NCBI GenBank assembly: GCA_949296645.1
Contig: CASFPH010000010.1
Coordinates: 1-64,000, forward strand
Length of the DNA stretch: 64,000 nt
Reading direction: 5' to 3'
Source of the DNA: an uncultured Bacteroidales bacterium
GTDB taxonomy: Bacteria; Bacteroidota; Bacteroidia; Bacteroidales; UBA932
A model generated the notes under the pieces. The model saw only the letters and a program-made list of their open reading frames with translations, was not told the origin of the DNA and made no database searches. The number at the start of each line of letters is the position of its first letter. The first letter of the stretch is position 1. The translations under genes and the position numbers were made by a program. Shown here piece after piece: positions 51,688 to 62,054 of the stretch.

Positions 51688-52611
51688 ATGACACACAGCG
51701 AAACAGTTGAAAAAATAAACAGACTTAAAAAGGAAAAGAACGCCATCATACTGGCGCACTATTACACAAGGCCTGAGATACAGGATGTGGCGGACTATCT
51801 TGGTGATTCGCTCGGTCTGTCCAAAATGGCCGGAGAGACGGATGCAGACATAATAGTATTCTGCGGAGTGCATTTCATGGCGGAAACCGCATCCATAATT
51901 TCCCCAAACAAGAAAGTACTGTCTCCTGCCCCGGATGCAGGATGCTCGCTTGCAGAGAGCGTGACCGGATATGACCTGAAAAAATGGAAGGACGCAAATC
52001 CAGACGGCATAATCGTCAGCTATGTAAATACCACGGCAGACGTAAAGGCATACACGGACTATTGCTGTACATCCTCAAATGCAATAAATGTAGTAAAATC
52101 ACTGCCTGAAGACAGAAAAATACTTTTCGTACCGGACAAGAATCTGGGCGCACACATAATGAGAGTAACGGGCAGGGAAATGGAACTGTGGCAGGGAGAC
52201 TGCTGCGTACATGAAAAAATAACTTCTTCCGTAATTGAAGATGCTCTCGGCAAATACCAGGATGCAGACATACTGATTCACCCTGAAGCCAACTGTTCTC
52301 ATGACGAAAAAACACTGGCTGACGACAGGACATTCTTTTACTCGACGGCAGGAATAATAAATCATGCCAGGAAAAGCGGAAAACAAAGATTTGTCATAGC
52401 CACTGAAATAGAGACCATACATAAACTGAAAAAAGACAATCCCGAAAAGGAATTCATACCGATAACGGAAAAGACAATCTGCGCTCAGATGAAGAAAATC
52501 ACACTGGAAAAGCTTCTGCACACGCTGGAAACTGAAGAAGGGGAAGTGAAGGTCCCTGAAGAAATAAGGAAAAAGGCCATGCTGCCTATCGAAAGGATGC
52601 TTTCGCTCTGA
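51688..52611 (+). CDS. nadA: Quinolinate synthase
   Basis: NadA condenses iminoaspartate with dihydroxyacetone phosphate using a [4Fe-4S] cluster. The 307-residue protein has LAHYYTRPEIQDVADYLGDSL at the N-terminus, the three cluster cysteines in VFCGVHFMAE (near 84), YCCTSSNA (near 126) and TICAQMKKITLEK (near 268), plus PEANC. NadA enzymes are oxygen-sensitive, which fits an anaerobe. Last gene of the operon, 11 bp after nadC; convergent with the RND genes. Confidence 0.95.
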   Translation: MTHSETVEKINRLKKEKNAIILAHYYTRPEIQDVADYLGDSLGLSKMAGETDADIIVFCGVHFMAETASIISPNKKVLSPAPDAGCSLAESVTGYDLKKWKDANPDGIIVSYVNTTADVKAYTDYCCTSSNAINVVKSLPEDRKILFVPDKNLGAHIMRVTGREMELWQGDCCVHEKITSSVIEDALGKYQDADILIHPEANCSHDEKTLADDRTFFYSTAGIINHARKSGKQRFVIATEIETIHKLKKDNPEKEFIPITEKTICAQMKKITLEKLLHTLETEEGEVKVPEEIRKKAMLPIERMLSL

Positions 52612-52648
52612 CACATTTTCAGATTTTCCTGTTTCAGATTTCCATGCT

Positions 52649-55600
52649 TCATACTTCCCTGCGCGGGACAAGCCATACAGGCAAAAGAAGTACGAGACCG
52701 ATTATCGAAAATACGAGTCCTCCCATCGTACCTACGGCAAACGAAAACCAGAACAGTTCGTTTTTGGCATCCACAAGGAAGGGAGTAAGACCGAGAAACG
52801 TAGAAAATACGGTAAGCAGTATGGGTATGATCTTGATATTGAATGACCTTATAAAGATATCGATTTTACCCATCCGGCTTCCCGAAGACGAATATTTTAC
52901 AAGGTTGTTCCTGTATTCGCTTGCCACATAAATACCGGCATTTACAGACAGACCGCAAAGCATTACCATAGCTGCCATACCGCCTTCATCGAAATTGAAA
53001 CCTGCAACGGTATAAGTAAGGAATGTACCTACCATTGCAAACGGAACAAGGCCTATGACGGCGAAAGGCAGTCTGACAGATTCAAAAAGCACCGCACATA
53101 CGAAAAATATTACCGCAATGATCATGAATACGATCCAGCCTATGCCTCCGTTCATCATAACGAACCCGCTCCCGAAAAAAGCAGGATTGCCGGCATAGAA
53201 ACCGATTCCGAGGATTCCATTGTTAAGTCTTTCCTCTTCCTTCTTTACAAATTCACCTGCCTCCGCAAATGTGCCGTCATAATCGAATTCCACTCTTCTG
53301 CTATACTGCTGCCCGCTTTTGTAAATCATGGATTCAGCATTCCTTTTCTCAACAGAGCCGAGGTCATTGAAACGGACTATGCCGTTCTCCGTCTCGATAT
53401 ATTCACTTTCCAGGTCTGAAATATCATAAATATCCTTGTCCTTTGCCACGACTCTTATTTCTATCTTTTCTCCGGAATCATCATAATAGAAACCTGTGGA
53501 AGATGAATAAAGCCTGTCATTTACAACTGATATTATATCTGACGGCGAAAAACCCTTCGCCATAAGGCTGTATTTGTCAGGACGGAGCACAAACTCGGTG
53601 GTTGCTCCGCCGAATCCGCCGCCCTGAACTATCGAGACATTATCCACCTTATCGTTTTCTTCAAGATGCAAGGCAAGGTCTTCACAATACCTCTTCACCA
53701 TACCGTAATTATAACCGTTGATACTTATGCTGCTCTTTCCCTGTGAATAGGCTCCGGCGGCATATACGTAAACTCCGCCGCCGCGCTCCGCTCCTATTAC
53801 ATTCCACTGCACCCCGGGTATGGAATTTACAAAGGCCTCAATCCGGTCCTCGAACTCTCCGGTAAGTCCGGTATCGTATTCGAATTCCGGTTTGAATGTA
53901 ATCCTGATACTCATAAATGAGCGCATTATGGAAAGTTCATATCTTTCAAGAATATCGAAACCGCTCAGGAAAGACTCTATTTCACGACCCATTTCATCAC
54001 ACCTGCGGATTGAATAACCGGACGGGACAATGGCATTTACGGAAACAGTGGGGCGTCCGGCATTCCTTCCCATGTTGTATTGCGGAGAAGTCCTCATGAA
54101 CATTCCCAATGTTCCGCCCAGAAGCGTATCCAGTCTGCCTTTGAGAGTATCCCGGAAATACGGTTTTCCTAATGTTCCGTTATACAGGTCGTACACCTTT
54201 TTTTTCAGTCCCGAAGGAGCTTCCAAGTCCATTTGTCCTGACTCCACAAGCCATTCAGGAGGGCCGAGACGTCCAGGGAGAAGTGAAAACGGAATACCGA
54301 AAACCAATATGAGCAATATTACCACAAGCGGCTTGAATTTCACTGCAACGGATATATACCTGCGGTACAAGGAATTCAGCTTCCGTATACGTACCATGCC
54401 ATGCACTGAAGGGAGTTTTTTCCTCTCTGTCATACCCAGCGCATCGGAAAGCGCAGGAATCAGTGTCATTGAAATAAACATGGAAACCGTAAGATTGATG
54501 ACTATGACCTGCACAAAATCCTCCAGCCTCGACCTCAACGTCTCTGGCAGAAGATAAATCATAAGCAACGAACCTATCGTGGCCAGTTGTGCAGCCAGTA
54601 TCGCGATGAAGAACTTCCTGTTCCTGTAATAGCCGTAATGGGACAACATCATGATGGAAGCATCTATCACCATTCCCATGGAAATTGTTATTCCAGCAAG
54701 GGACACCATATGTATTGTCGTGCCGAAAAGCACATAGAATATGAAAGAAATCAGGATATTGCTCACAAGAGCGGAAAAAATTACCAGAAGATACCTGAAG
54801 CTTCTGCTTACAGCCAGCACAAAAAGCAGAAGTATTACAAGCGTGGATATGGTCCTGAAATATATCTTTCTCAGTTCGTTTCGCATCTCGGAGGACGAAT
54901 CCTTGTCCGCCACGACAGTAAAACCTTCCGGGAACGACACTGAAAGTTCAGCCATTCTGGCCTTTACGGCATCGGCAACCTCGATTATGTTTGTTCCGTT
55001 TTCTGCATATATGCTAAGAGAAATGGAATTCTTGCCGTTCACTCTGTATATCCTGTCCGTCTCCGCCTCCTTCAAGGTTGTCACCGAAATGTCTCCGAGC
55101 CTTATGATTCTTCCGTTCACAGTGGCTACAGGAATTGAAGCCGGATCAAGCGTATCCTTTCCAGGTCTGAGTGAAATGGAGACACTGTTTACCGAACCTA
55201 TCAGTTCCTCCTCTTTCATGGAAGCCGCAATTACCCGTGCAGGAGCAGAAATATCAATGCCGTAATTCTTCAAAAGAACCGGATCGACCCTTACCTCGAT
55301 ATAATATGAATTCGCCCCGGTAAGAGATACGGAACTTACCCCTTCCGTTTTCGCCAGTTCGGATATTACATGCTCGTCGAAATAGGCCTTTATCTGGTGG
55401 CCAGGCATCTCAGAGAATATTTCATACGAAAGTACCATTTCCCCTTCACCCGATGTTCCGGTAAAAGCCGAAGACGATATTTCAGGATATGATACTCCTT
55501 CTGGAAGATTGCCGTAAACCTGCCTTATTAACGAAGCGATTTCAAATTTAAGGATATCCATATCGACTCCGTCCTTGACCCTCATTGAGACATTTCCAGA

Positions 55601-55864
55601 CCCCTGTGATGAATTGGAAGTAACGTCAGACACTCCGTTTACGGTGGAAACAAGACCTTCAAGCCTGGAAGTAACTTCTGACTCCACCAGTTCAGCAGAT
55701 GCGCCGGGCCAGGAAAACACAATCCCGATATGCCTGAATCCCGTCATGTCCGGTGAATATTTGACGGTCAGCAGGGGAATCATTGCGATTCCGACCACTG
55801 AAAGCACCACAAAAACGAGTATGACCGAAAATCCTGAAAGTTTCTTCATGTCTGTCATCCGCAT
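52649..55864 (-). CDS. RND efflux pump inner-membrane subunit (second, 1071 aa)
   Basis: An AcrB-fold RND protein of 1071 residues: N-terminal helix, two large periplasmic loops (about 35-330 and 560-860) and twelve helices. The TM4 proton-relay region reads GMVIDASIMML: the first Asp is present but the second, Asp or Asn in most pumps, is Ala. The first half has a clear porter domain (FSWPGASAELVESEV near 48). It overlaps the preceding RND gene by 10 bp, so two different RND subunits are made from one operon with one adaptor and one TolC. A heteromer like MdtBC is plausible. Substrate unknown. Confidence 0.88.
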   Translation of the reverse strand: MRMTDMKKLSGFSVILVFVVLSVVGIAMIPLLTVKYSPDMTGFRHIGIVFSWPGASAELVESEVTSRLEGLVSTVNGVSDVTSNSSQGSGNVSMRVKDGVDMDILKFEIASLIRQVYGNLPEGVSYPEISSSAFTGTSGEGEMVLSYEIFSEMPGHQIKAYFDEHVISELAKTEGVSSVSLTGANSYYIEVRVDPVLLKNYGIDISAPARVIAASMKEEELIGSVNSVSISLRPGKDTLDPASIPVATVNGRIIRLGDISVTTLKEAETDRIYRVNGKNSISLSIYAENGTNIIEVADAVKARMAELSVSFPEGFTVVADKDSSSEMRNELRKIYFRTISTLVILLLFVLAVSRSFRYLLVIFSALVSNILISFIFYVLFGTTIHMVSLAGITISMGMVIDASIMMLSHYGYYRNRKFFIAILAAQLATIGSLLMIYLLPETLRSRLEDFVQVIVINLTVSMFISMTLIPALSDALGMTERKKLPSVHGMVRIRKLNSLYRRYISVAVKFKPLVVILLILVFGIPFSLLPGRLGPPEWLVESGQMDLEAPSGLKKKVYDLYNGTLGKPYFRDTLKGRLDTLLGGTLGMFMRTSPQYNMGRNAGRPTVSVNAIVPSGYSIRRCDEMGREIESFLSGFDILERYELSIMRSFMSIRITFKPEFEYDTGLTGEFEDRIEAFVNSIPGVQWNVIGAERGGGVYVYAAGAYSQGKSSISINGYNYGMVKRYCEDLALHLEENDKVDNVSIVQGGGFGGATTEFVLRPDKYSLMAKGFSPSDIISVVNDRLYSSSTGFYYDDSGEKIEIRVVAKDKDIYDISDLESEYIETENGIVRFNDLGSVEKRNAESMIYKSGQQYSRRVEFDYDGTFAEAGEFVKKEEERLNNGILGIGFYAGNPAFFGSGFVMMNGGIGWIVFMIIAVIFFVCAVLFESVRLPFAVIGLVPFAMVGTFLTYTVAGFNFDEGGMAAMVMLCGLSVNAGIYVASEYRNNLVKYSSSGSRMGKIDIFIRSFNIKIIPILLTVFSTFLGLTPFLVDAKNELFWFSFAVGTMGGLVFSIIGLVLLLPVWLVPRREV

Positions 55865-58800
55865 TTTTGTTTTGCCGTTCCTCTCCTGTATATCTCATAA
55901 TAGAAAAGAGGAATATAAAATATGCTTACAAGCGTTCCGAATACCATTCCGCCTATCAGGGCCAGGGACAGCGGGTACTGAAGATCGGACCCCATGTCCC
56001 CCCTCACAAGAAATGGAGCTATTGCCAGTATCGTGGTAAGGCTTGTCATCAGGATAGGCTTCAGTCTCCTTTTCCCCGCGAGAAGTATTGCTTTCAACAA
56101 AGAACAGCCTTCCCTTCTGAGCCGGTTTATCGTATCGACCTTCAATATGGAGTCATTGATTATAATGCCGCACATCACCACGATACCTATCAGCGACATG
56201 AGATTTATTCCGGCACCGCATATCCACAACGCGAACAGTGCCCCGAAAAGATCTATCACTATCTCGGACATTATTATAAAAGGCTGGACAAGAGACTCGA
56301 ACTGCGCCGCAAGGATGAAGAAAAGAAGCAATACCGACACAAGGAATATGAATGCCAGTTCCTTTACCATTGCGATTCCGGAATAATAAGCCCCTTCAAA
56401 TGACACCTTATAACCGTATTTTTCGGACAGGTCCTCAAAAACGCGTTCAGTTTCCTTTATCTGTCTGTCCCCGACGGAAAGCGATACAGGATAATATTCA
56501 CCTTCAGGGCCAGAATAAATGGTCTTTACATCCCTTGTGCGTCTTTCCTTCACAAGCATCGACAACGGCACATCAACACCTCCCGATCCGTCAGGCATGG
56601 TCCCTTTTACCGAAAGGGATAGAAAATCCTGCCATCCTTCTCCGTCACCTATGACAATCGGAACGGAATATCCACCCTTGTTTATGGAATAAGGGACATT
56701 GTTTCCGGTAGCCTCGCGAAGTGCGGAAGAAACCGAAGAATAGTCCACACCGTACAAGGTCATGCATTCAGGATCAGTCACGAAGGTTATCTGTTCCTGC
56801 CACATCACAGGTTCGATATAAATATCGGGAAGCTGTTTCCTTGCATCCGAAAGCATTAGCGAAACCTTTTCGGGATCAATCGTTTCACCGTTGCCCGGTA
56901 TTATCTTCACTTTCATGTCTGGTTCATCGTCAGGAAAAATCAGATTGAATATATTATCGGAAGGTTTGAGATCCACAGATGCCATCGGATATGCTGAAGC
57001 AATCCTCTCCTTTATTTTTCTTTCGAACCCGGCAAGCTCATCGCTGTCGCTGAAATCGACATATATCTCGGCCTGAGCCTCAGTCATTTCTTCCGTATGG
57101 GAAAGCAGAAAGTCCTGGGTACCGGCCATGATGCCGCAATATGAAACATCATTGAAATCCTTCATGAGTGAAACAATCCTGCGGTCATTTTCCATAACAT
57201 TCACCGGTTCGTTCCAGTCTATCCTCACTGAAACATCATGCCTGGTCATTGGGGGAAGTTCCGACTTGTCAATCACGGAATATATAAGATACGATGCAGG
57301 TATACAGGCCAAAAAGAAGCACCAGACAGCAAAAGAATGTCTGAAAAACCATTTGAGTATTTTCTCGTAAAGCGCATCATAACCAATGTGTATTCTGAAT
57401 CTCCCGGGGGCAGTTTTTTCCGTGGAAGAAAAATTGTTCCGGGATTTTCCGGAAGAAGAACCTTTTTCGGAAGAATAAAACACCCTGTAATATACAGGAA
57501 TCACAAGTATCGCAACGAAAAGAGATGCAAAAAGCCCTACGGTTACCGCCATTGCCTGATCATAAAACAGGGCACCGGCAACCCCGCTGAGGAAAATCAG
57601 CGGCACGAACACCGAACATGTGGTAAGTACGGAACTCAACATGGGGGTTATGACTTCATTAGTTCCGCGTACTATGGCCTCATCGAAAGGCACTCCCCTC
57701 TCCCTCATCTGCGTAATGTTGTCTATCACTATAATGGAATTGTCCACCATCATGCCCACTCCGAGAATAAGGCCCGAAAGCGATATTATATTTATGCTTA
57801 TTCCAAGAAGGTAAAGAAGAAGCATTGTTATCACAAGAGTAAGCGGAATCGTTATGGTCACCAGGAGAGGCGACTTGAAGTCTCCAAGAAAAAGGAATAT
57901 TATGAGAACGGCAAGCAAGGCGCCGGTAATTATATTGCTTTTGAGGTTTCCTATCGAATATTCAAGCAGTTCCGTCTGGCTTCGACTCACCTTGAAGACC
58001 ATATCAGGATAATCCTTTTCAAAACGGGAGACAAGTCTGTCGAGAGACTTCTGCAGGTCAGACATTCTGGCATCCGCCTGTTTTATAACCGCAAAGGTTA
58101 TGCATCTGTTTCCGTCGGAACGCACAAGACCACCGGTTTTCTGGGGCTCTTCAGTTATCTCGGCAAGGTCGCTGAACAGATATATCCTGTCATTTATTTT
58201 CACATGGATATTCTCTATGTCCTCTTTGGTAAGCAGTTCGTTTTTGAAACTTATATTCCATGTATAATCTCCTTCTCGTACCGACAGATTACCTGAAGTA
58301 GCCTCTTCAGAACGTATTGCCTGTTCAAGCAAATCGATGTCCGCCCCTGCCGACCTGAGTTTAGCCATATCCGGCCTTACAGTATAACGGCTTCCGGAAA
58401 GTCCGCTGACATCCACCAATGCTATCTCCGGAATCTGCTCAAACCTCTTGCATATCACTTCTTTGGCAAAACGGCTCAATTCTATCATCTTGAGCTCGCT
58501 CTGTTCCGCAGTATACATGTCCACGAAAAAGACAGGAATATCTGAAGCACTCGCCTTGATGATTCTCGGACGATCCATATCTTCTGGAAGCGAAGAAGAA
58601 ACCCTGTCAACCTTTTCGTTCACCTCGATAAAGGCCATGTCTATATCTATCCCCTGTTCGAACTCCATAAACAGAGTGGCCCCGCCGTTCGATGTCCTGC
58701 AGGTTATGTTTTTCAGATGAGACGTCTGCAGAAGCGATGAACGCAACGGTTCCACCACGGTTTTACTTATATCCCTTGCGGATGCTCCAGGACGGGAAAC

Positions 58801-58938
58801 CTGTATCGTTATCTGGGGAATATCCACATCCGGCATAAGCGATACCGGAAGAAGTCCGAGGGAAACACCGCCCAATATCAGCACGGCAATGATTACCATT
58901 GTAACGGCGACAGGTCGCCTGATAAGTTTGTCCAGCAT
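55855..58938 (-). CDS. RND efflux pump inner-membrane subunit (first, 1027 aa)
   Basis: A full-length RND transporter (AcrB/CusA fold, 1027 residues). It starts with RRPVAVTMVIIAVLILGG, the standard TM1, then SRPGASARDISKTVVEPL. TM4 carries GMMVDNSIIVIDNI, with the first relay Asp and Asn in the second position, as in many HAE-type pumps. No His/Met cluster pointing to metal export was noticed. Its start is 3 bp after the adaptor gene's end and its 3' end overlaps the second RND gene. It probably exports lipophilic compounds, bile salts or lipids; this is not readable from sequence. Confidence 0.9.
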   Translation of the reverse strand: MLDKLIRRPVAVTMVIIAVLILGGVSLGLLPVSLMPDVDIPQITIQVSRPGASARDISKTVVEPLRSSLLQTSHLKNITCRTSNGGATLFMEFEQGIDIDMAFIEVNEKVDRVSSSLPEDMDRPRIIKASASDIPVFFVDMYTAEQSELKMIELSRFAKEVICKRFEQIPEIALVDVSGLSGSRYTVRPDMAKLRSAGADIDLLEQAIRSEEATSGNLSVREGDYTWNISFKNELLTKEDIENIHVKINDRIYLFSDLAEITEEPQKTGGLVRSDGNRCITFAVIKQADARMSDLQKSLDRLVSRFEKDYPDMVFKVSRSQTELLEYSIGNLKSNIITGALLAVLIIFLFLGDFKSPLLVTITIPLTLVITMLLLYLLGISINIISLSGLILGVGMMVDNSIIVIDNITQMRERGVPFDEAIVRGTNEVITPMLSSVLTTCSVFVPLIFLSGVAGALFYDQAMAVTVGLFASLFVAILVIPVYYRVFYSSEKGSSSGKSRNNFSSTEKTAPGRFRIHIGYDALYEKILKWFFRHSFAVWCFFLACIPASYLIYSVIDKSELPPMTRHDVSVRIDWNEPVNVMENDRRIVSLMKDFNDVSYCGIMAGTQDFLLSHTEEMTEAQAEIYVDFSDSDELAGFERKIKERIASAYPMASVDLKPSDNIFNLIFPDDEPDMKVKIIPGNGETIDPEKVSLMLSDARKQLPDIYIEPVMWQEQITFVTDPECMTLYGVDYSSVSSALREATGNNVPYSINKGGYSVPIVIGDGEGWQDFLSLSVKGTMPDGSGGVDVPLSMLVKERRTRDVKTIYSGPEGEYYPVSLSVGDRQIKETERVFEDLSEKYGYKVSFEGAYYSGIAMVKELAFIFLVSVLLLFFILAAQFESLVQPFIIMSEIVIDLFGALFALWICGAGINLMSLIGIVVMCGIIINDSILKVDTINRLRREGCSLLKAILLAGKRRLKPILMTSLTTILAIAPFLVRGDMGSDLQYPLSLALIGGMVFGTLVSIFYIPLFYYEIYRRGTAKQKCG

Positions 58939-58941
58939 GGC

Positions 58942-60051
58942 CTACAGATTTACCTCTTCTGACATTTCCTTTTTTTCAGCAAGGATCACCTCCGAATTGT
59001 CCGAGACGCTTACATTGCCTGAGGTTATCACAGGTACTCCCTCCTTCACCGGACTGTCGTTACCGGATAACGCTATGGCATGATGGGTTGAATTCGACTG
59101 GAGAACTTCAACTGCAGCAGACTTAGCCCTTCCCGAAGACTCGTCATAAACATAAAGCATGTCGGAACCATCCTTTATCAGGACAGCCGCCTTCGGAACA
59201 ATCAGAACATTGTCAAGTCTGGTTTCTATAAATACTTTGGCATTCATTCCCGAAAGCAGGCCGTGATCCGCAAAGGAAACGGATGCTGTAATCTTAATCT
59301 GTCCCTTGTCATCCACTATCGGGTTTATGTCAAGAACTTTACCTTCTATCCTTTTTTCGGAATCGGAGAACGGAGAAATCGTAACACGGCTGCCTCTTCC
59401 CACGAATTTGAGCTCAGACTCAAGGATATTGAACGAAACTTCCATTCTGTCCATATCCACAACAGTACATATGACATCAGATGCCGTTTCCCCTACTCTC
59501 GCCGACATATCGGCTACAACCCCGTCGAACGGAGCCTCCAGAACCGAAGAAGCATATTCATATCCGGCCTTTCTGAAAGCCCTGACTGCATCGTTGTAAC
59601 CTGAACGCAGCTTTATCATTTTCAGTATGTCTGCAGGAACTTCTGATGTATCGGAAGAGTAGCCGTATGTAAGAAGCTTGTCCTCAAAATCCAGCCTTGC
59701 CTTTTCATATGCGTCCTCAGCATTCTGATAATCCATTTCCGCCTTGGTCCTGTCCAGTTCCGCCAATACGGTACCTTTTTTGACCCTGTCCCCGTTCCTC
59801 ACGTATACTTTCGCTATTTCTCCTGAAACAGGAAAAGAAAGTTTTGCGGTACGCGGGGAATATACTTTCCCGTTGCTTATTATTTCCCTGCGAAAAGTTC
59901 CGAATCTTACTACAGACGTATCTACCCTCGGCTTGGCCATTTCGGCATATACGATTCCGCTATTTTCCTTTTTTTTGTCACCGCCACCTCCGCATGCCGT
60001 GAACACGGTCATTGCCGAAAGCACATACAACATCAGTTTCCCCATAATCAA
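58942..60051 (-). CDS. RND periplasmic adaptor (membrane fusion) lipoprotein
   Basis: A 369-residue HlyD/AcrA-type adaptor linking RND pump and TolC channel. It has a lipoprotein signal (lipobox VFTAC), a first barrel-sandwich half (SFPVSGEIAKVYVRNGDRVKKGTVLAELD, near 70-100), a short alpha-hairpin, the second half (VLEAPFDGVVADMSARVGETA near 165) and beta-barrel and membrane-proximal domains. The short hairpin suits pumps of this type. It overlaps the TolC-like gene by 4 bp. Confidence 0.92.
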   Translation of the reverse strand: MIMGKLMLYVLSAMTVFTACGGGGDKKKENSGIVYAEMAKPRVDTSVVRFGTFRREIISNGKVYSPRTAKLSFPVSGEIAKVYVRNGDRVKKGTVLAELDRTKAEMDYQNAEDAYEKARLDFEDKLLTYGYSSDTSEVPADILKMIKLRSGYNDAVRAFRKAGYEYASSVLEAPFDGVVADMSARVGETASDVICTVVDMDRMEVSFNILESELKFVGRGSRVTISPFSDSEKRIEGKVLDINPIVDDKGQIKITASVSFADHGLLSGMNAKVFIETRLDNVLIVPKAAVLIKDGSDMLYVYDESSGRAKSAAVEVLQSNSTHHAIALSGNDSPVKEGVPVITSGNVSVSDNSEVILAEKKEMSEEVNL

Positions 60052-61631
60052 AGTTCACTCGTTATTGCTTCAAAGTCAGCACTTATTTCAGTTTCTTCTA
60101 CATAATCGTACAAAGTAAGTTTGCGTATTTCATAATACCCAGACCAGAATGTCTTCAAATCCTCAAGATACCTTTTCACTGCCGAATCCATGGATTCCTG
60201 TGCATCGTTGAGTTTCATGACATCTACGGAACCGTTCATAAACCGGTTCTTCGTAGATTCGTAACGCTGTCGTCCGACTTTTTCAGCTTCGGAGGAAAGC
60301 CTGCATTTTTCACCCTGGGAATTGAGCTGCATAACTTTCTGCAATATATCCTCCCTTTGCTTGGCAATGGCCTGATCAACCTGCATTTCAGTAACCTTCT
60401 GCTGCGATTTGGCTACCTGTACCCTTCCTTTTCCAAGTCCCCAGTCCAATATCGGCATACGAAGAGACAACCCTACTATTTCCTGATCCAAAGGACTCGT
60501 GTAAGCCATTTTAAGATTATCCCCCACCTGGGTCAGTCCGAATGTCGCATTAAAGGAAACTTCCATTCCACGCTGGGACTTGGCCCTTGCCACTGCGGAC
60601 TCTGCATTTATAAGATCCAGTTCCTTGCCAATCATGAAGGAGGAATTTTTTTCAGACCTCGCTATGACATCAGTATAATCCAACCTTATTTCAGGGAGGA
60701 AATCCTCAAGCACCAGTTCTATATCTACATTGTCGTTCAGACCGAGGAATGTACGGAACCTGATTTTTGACTGTTCAAGAAGAATCTTCTTGTCGCTCAA
60801 ATCAAGATTGTTCGTAAGTATATTCTGTTGAAGCTGCAGAAGTTCGTCTTCCTCGACTGTTCCGAGCTTGAATCTTTCCTGTGCAATTCTGTAAAGGTTT
60901 TCATTGGTTTCTATACTTTTCTCCAGAACTTCAAGATCCTTCTGTGCAAGAAGAAGATCGAAAAAATACTGAATTCCGGTCGCTGCTGCGGACTCAAGGT
61001 CTTCAAGATATTCCACCTGAGCCTGTCTGTATTTCACCGGTTCGATTTTCTTGTCCCATTTCAATTGGTTGAAGGCAAACAGAGGCTGGTTGTAATTCAG
61101 GTAAACCGGCTGTGAATTATATGATGCGCTTCTGCCTGGAGAGAACTGGTCAAGCCTGTCAAGAGATGTGGTAAGGGAGACCGTACCTCCCGTAAAGGGT
61201 ATTGCCTGATCTATTGAAAAGCCAAGCGAATTACGTAAATTATTGTTGCTGACATAATGGATTTCTCCGGTTATGGCATCCTGTATATCCACAATCGAAC
61301 GGTTGTAATTGCCAAGACTTGCCTGCATGTTCAGCGAAGGAAGAAACTGCGCCTTATATGTTCTGAACTGCCAATAGCTTACTATATAACTGTGCTTTGC
61401 CATAAGGGCTTCAAGGGAATGGTCCTTAGCCATCTCTATGACTTCTTCAAGCGACAGTTTCAGTTGTATCCTGTCCTTGTCCCTGTTATTCACTGCAGGA
61501 TTCTCCTGCCCCGCATCCGCAGAGATACAGACCCCGCCGGCAATGCCATCACAGGCATAAAGCACTGTCGCACCATTCAAAAATGCTACAGCAATCACGG
61601 ACAAGGCCACTGACAAAAAGTTTTTTTTCAT
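60048..61631 (-). CDS. TolC family outer-membrane efflux protein
   Basis: A 527-residue outer-membrane factor: signal peptide, then two TolC-type repeats rich in long helices (SLEEVIEMAKDHSLEALMAKHSYIVS near 65; DQEIVGLSLRMPILDWGLGKGRVQVAKSQQ near 370). The PILDWG motif marks the second repeat. It is the first gene of the operon TolC-adaptor-RND-RND, with a long A/T-rich promoter region upstream that it shares divergently with the thiamine operon. Confidence 0.92.
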   Translation of the reverse strand: MKKNFLSVALSVIAVAFLNGATVLYACDGIAGGVCISADAGQENPAVNNRDKDRIQLKLSLEEVIEMAKDHSLEALMAKHSYIVSYWQFRTYKAQFLPSLNMQASLGNYNRSIVDIQDAITGEIHYVSNNNLRNSLGFSIDQAIPFTGGTVSLTTSLDRLDQFSPGRSASYNSQPVYLNYNQPLFAFNQLKWDKKIEPVKYRQAQVEYLEDLESAAATGIQYFFDLLLAQKDLEVLEKSIETNENLYRIAQERFKLGTVEEDELLQLQQNILTNNLDLSDKKILLEQSKIRFRTFLGLNDNVDIELVLEDFLPEIRLDYTDVIARSEKNSSFMIGKELDLINAESAVARAKSQRGMEVSFNATFGLTQVGDNLKMAYTSPLDQEIVGLSLRMPILDWGLGKGRVQVAKSQQKVTEMQVDQAIAKQREDILQKVMQLNSQGEKCRLSSEAEKVGRQRYESTKNRFMNGSVDVMKLNDAQESMDSAVKRYLEDLKTFWSGYYEIRKLTLYDYVEETEISADFEAITSEL

Positions 61632-61661
61632 ATTATATTCAATTCAGGTTAAACTTCTCTG

Positions 61662-61669
61662 CGAAGTTA
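61662..61669 (-). promoter_or_regulatory. RND operon promoter -7 element
   Basis: TAACTTCG on the minus strand, one mismatch from consensus, about 30 bp before the TolC-like start. Confidence 0.35.
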
Positions 61670-61711
61670 AGATTATTTTTCTTCATTGTACAAATTATAC
61701 AACAATTTGGT

Positions 61712-61719
61712 TAACTTTG
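61712..61719 (+). promoter_or_regulatory. Thiamine operon promoter -7 element
   Basis: TAACTTTG directly before the TPP riboswitch. A TTG lies 23 bp upstream, a little far for -33. Confidence 0.5.
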
Positions 61720-61730
61720 CGGAACAAACG

Positions 61731-61803
61731 AACAAAGGGGTGCCGCCAAGGCTGAGATCATACCCTGGAACCTGATTCAGTTAATGCTGACGTAGGAATT
61801 GTT
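61731..61803 (+). promoter_or_regulatory. TPP (THI-box) riboswitch
   Basis: The conserved thi-box is readable: AGGGGTGCC, GGCTGAGATCATACCC, GAACCTGAT and the closing CAGTTAATGCTGACGTAGGAA. AACAA (61731-61735) and TTGTT (61799-61803) close helix P1. It senses thiamine pyrophosphate and represses thiS-thiE-thiG-thiC. A small TGCC/GGCA hairpin follows at about 61810, but no terminator, so control is probably at translation or by another platform. Confidence 0.95.
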
Positions 61804-61852
61804 TTTCTTATGCCACCTCCGGCAGGCCTCCTTTGAACAAATTTGAATTGAT

Positions 61853-62050
61853 ATGGAAATCAGACTGAACGACAGAACGATTACCACTGAGGCCCGCACA
61901 TTGGGGGAACTTCTGGCATCCCTGAATCTCAACTCTCCTGGAGTGGCCGCAGCGGTAAACAACAAACTGGTACCCCGTACCGGATGGGATACGACAGTAC
62001 TTGCCGGGAATGATGCTGTAACGGTAATAAGGGCGGCATGCGGAGGATAG
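61853..62050 (+). CDS. thiS: Sulfur carrier protein ThiS
   Basis: A 65-residue ubiquitin-like protein with the required C-terminal Gly-Gly (RAACGG), whose thiocarboxylate gives sulfur to the thiazole. N-terminus MEIRLNDRTITTEA and the VAAAVNNKLV strand are typical. First gene after the TPP riboswitch, 4 bp before thiE. Confidence 0.93.
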   Translation: MEIRLNDRTITTEARTLGELLASLNLNSPGVAAAVNNKLVPRTGWDTTVLAGNDAVTVIRAACGG

Positions 62051-62054
62051 ACTT

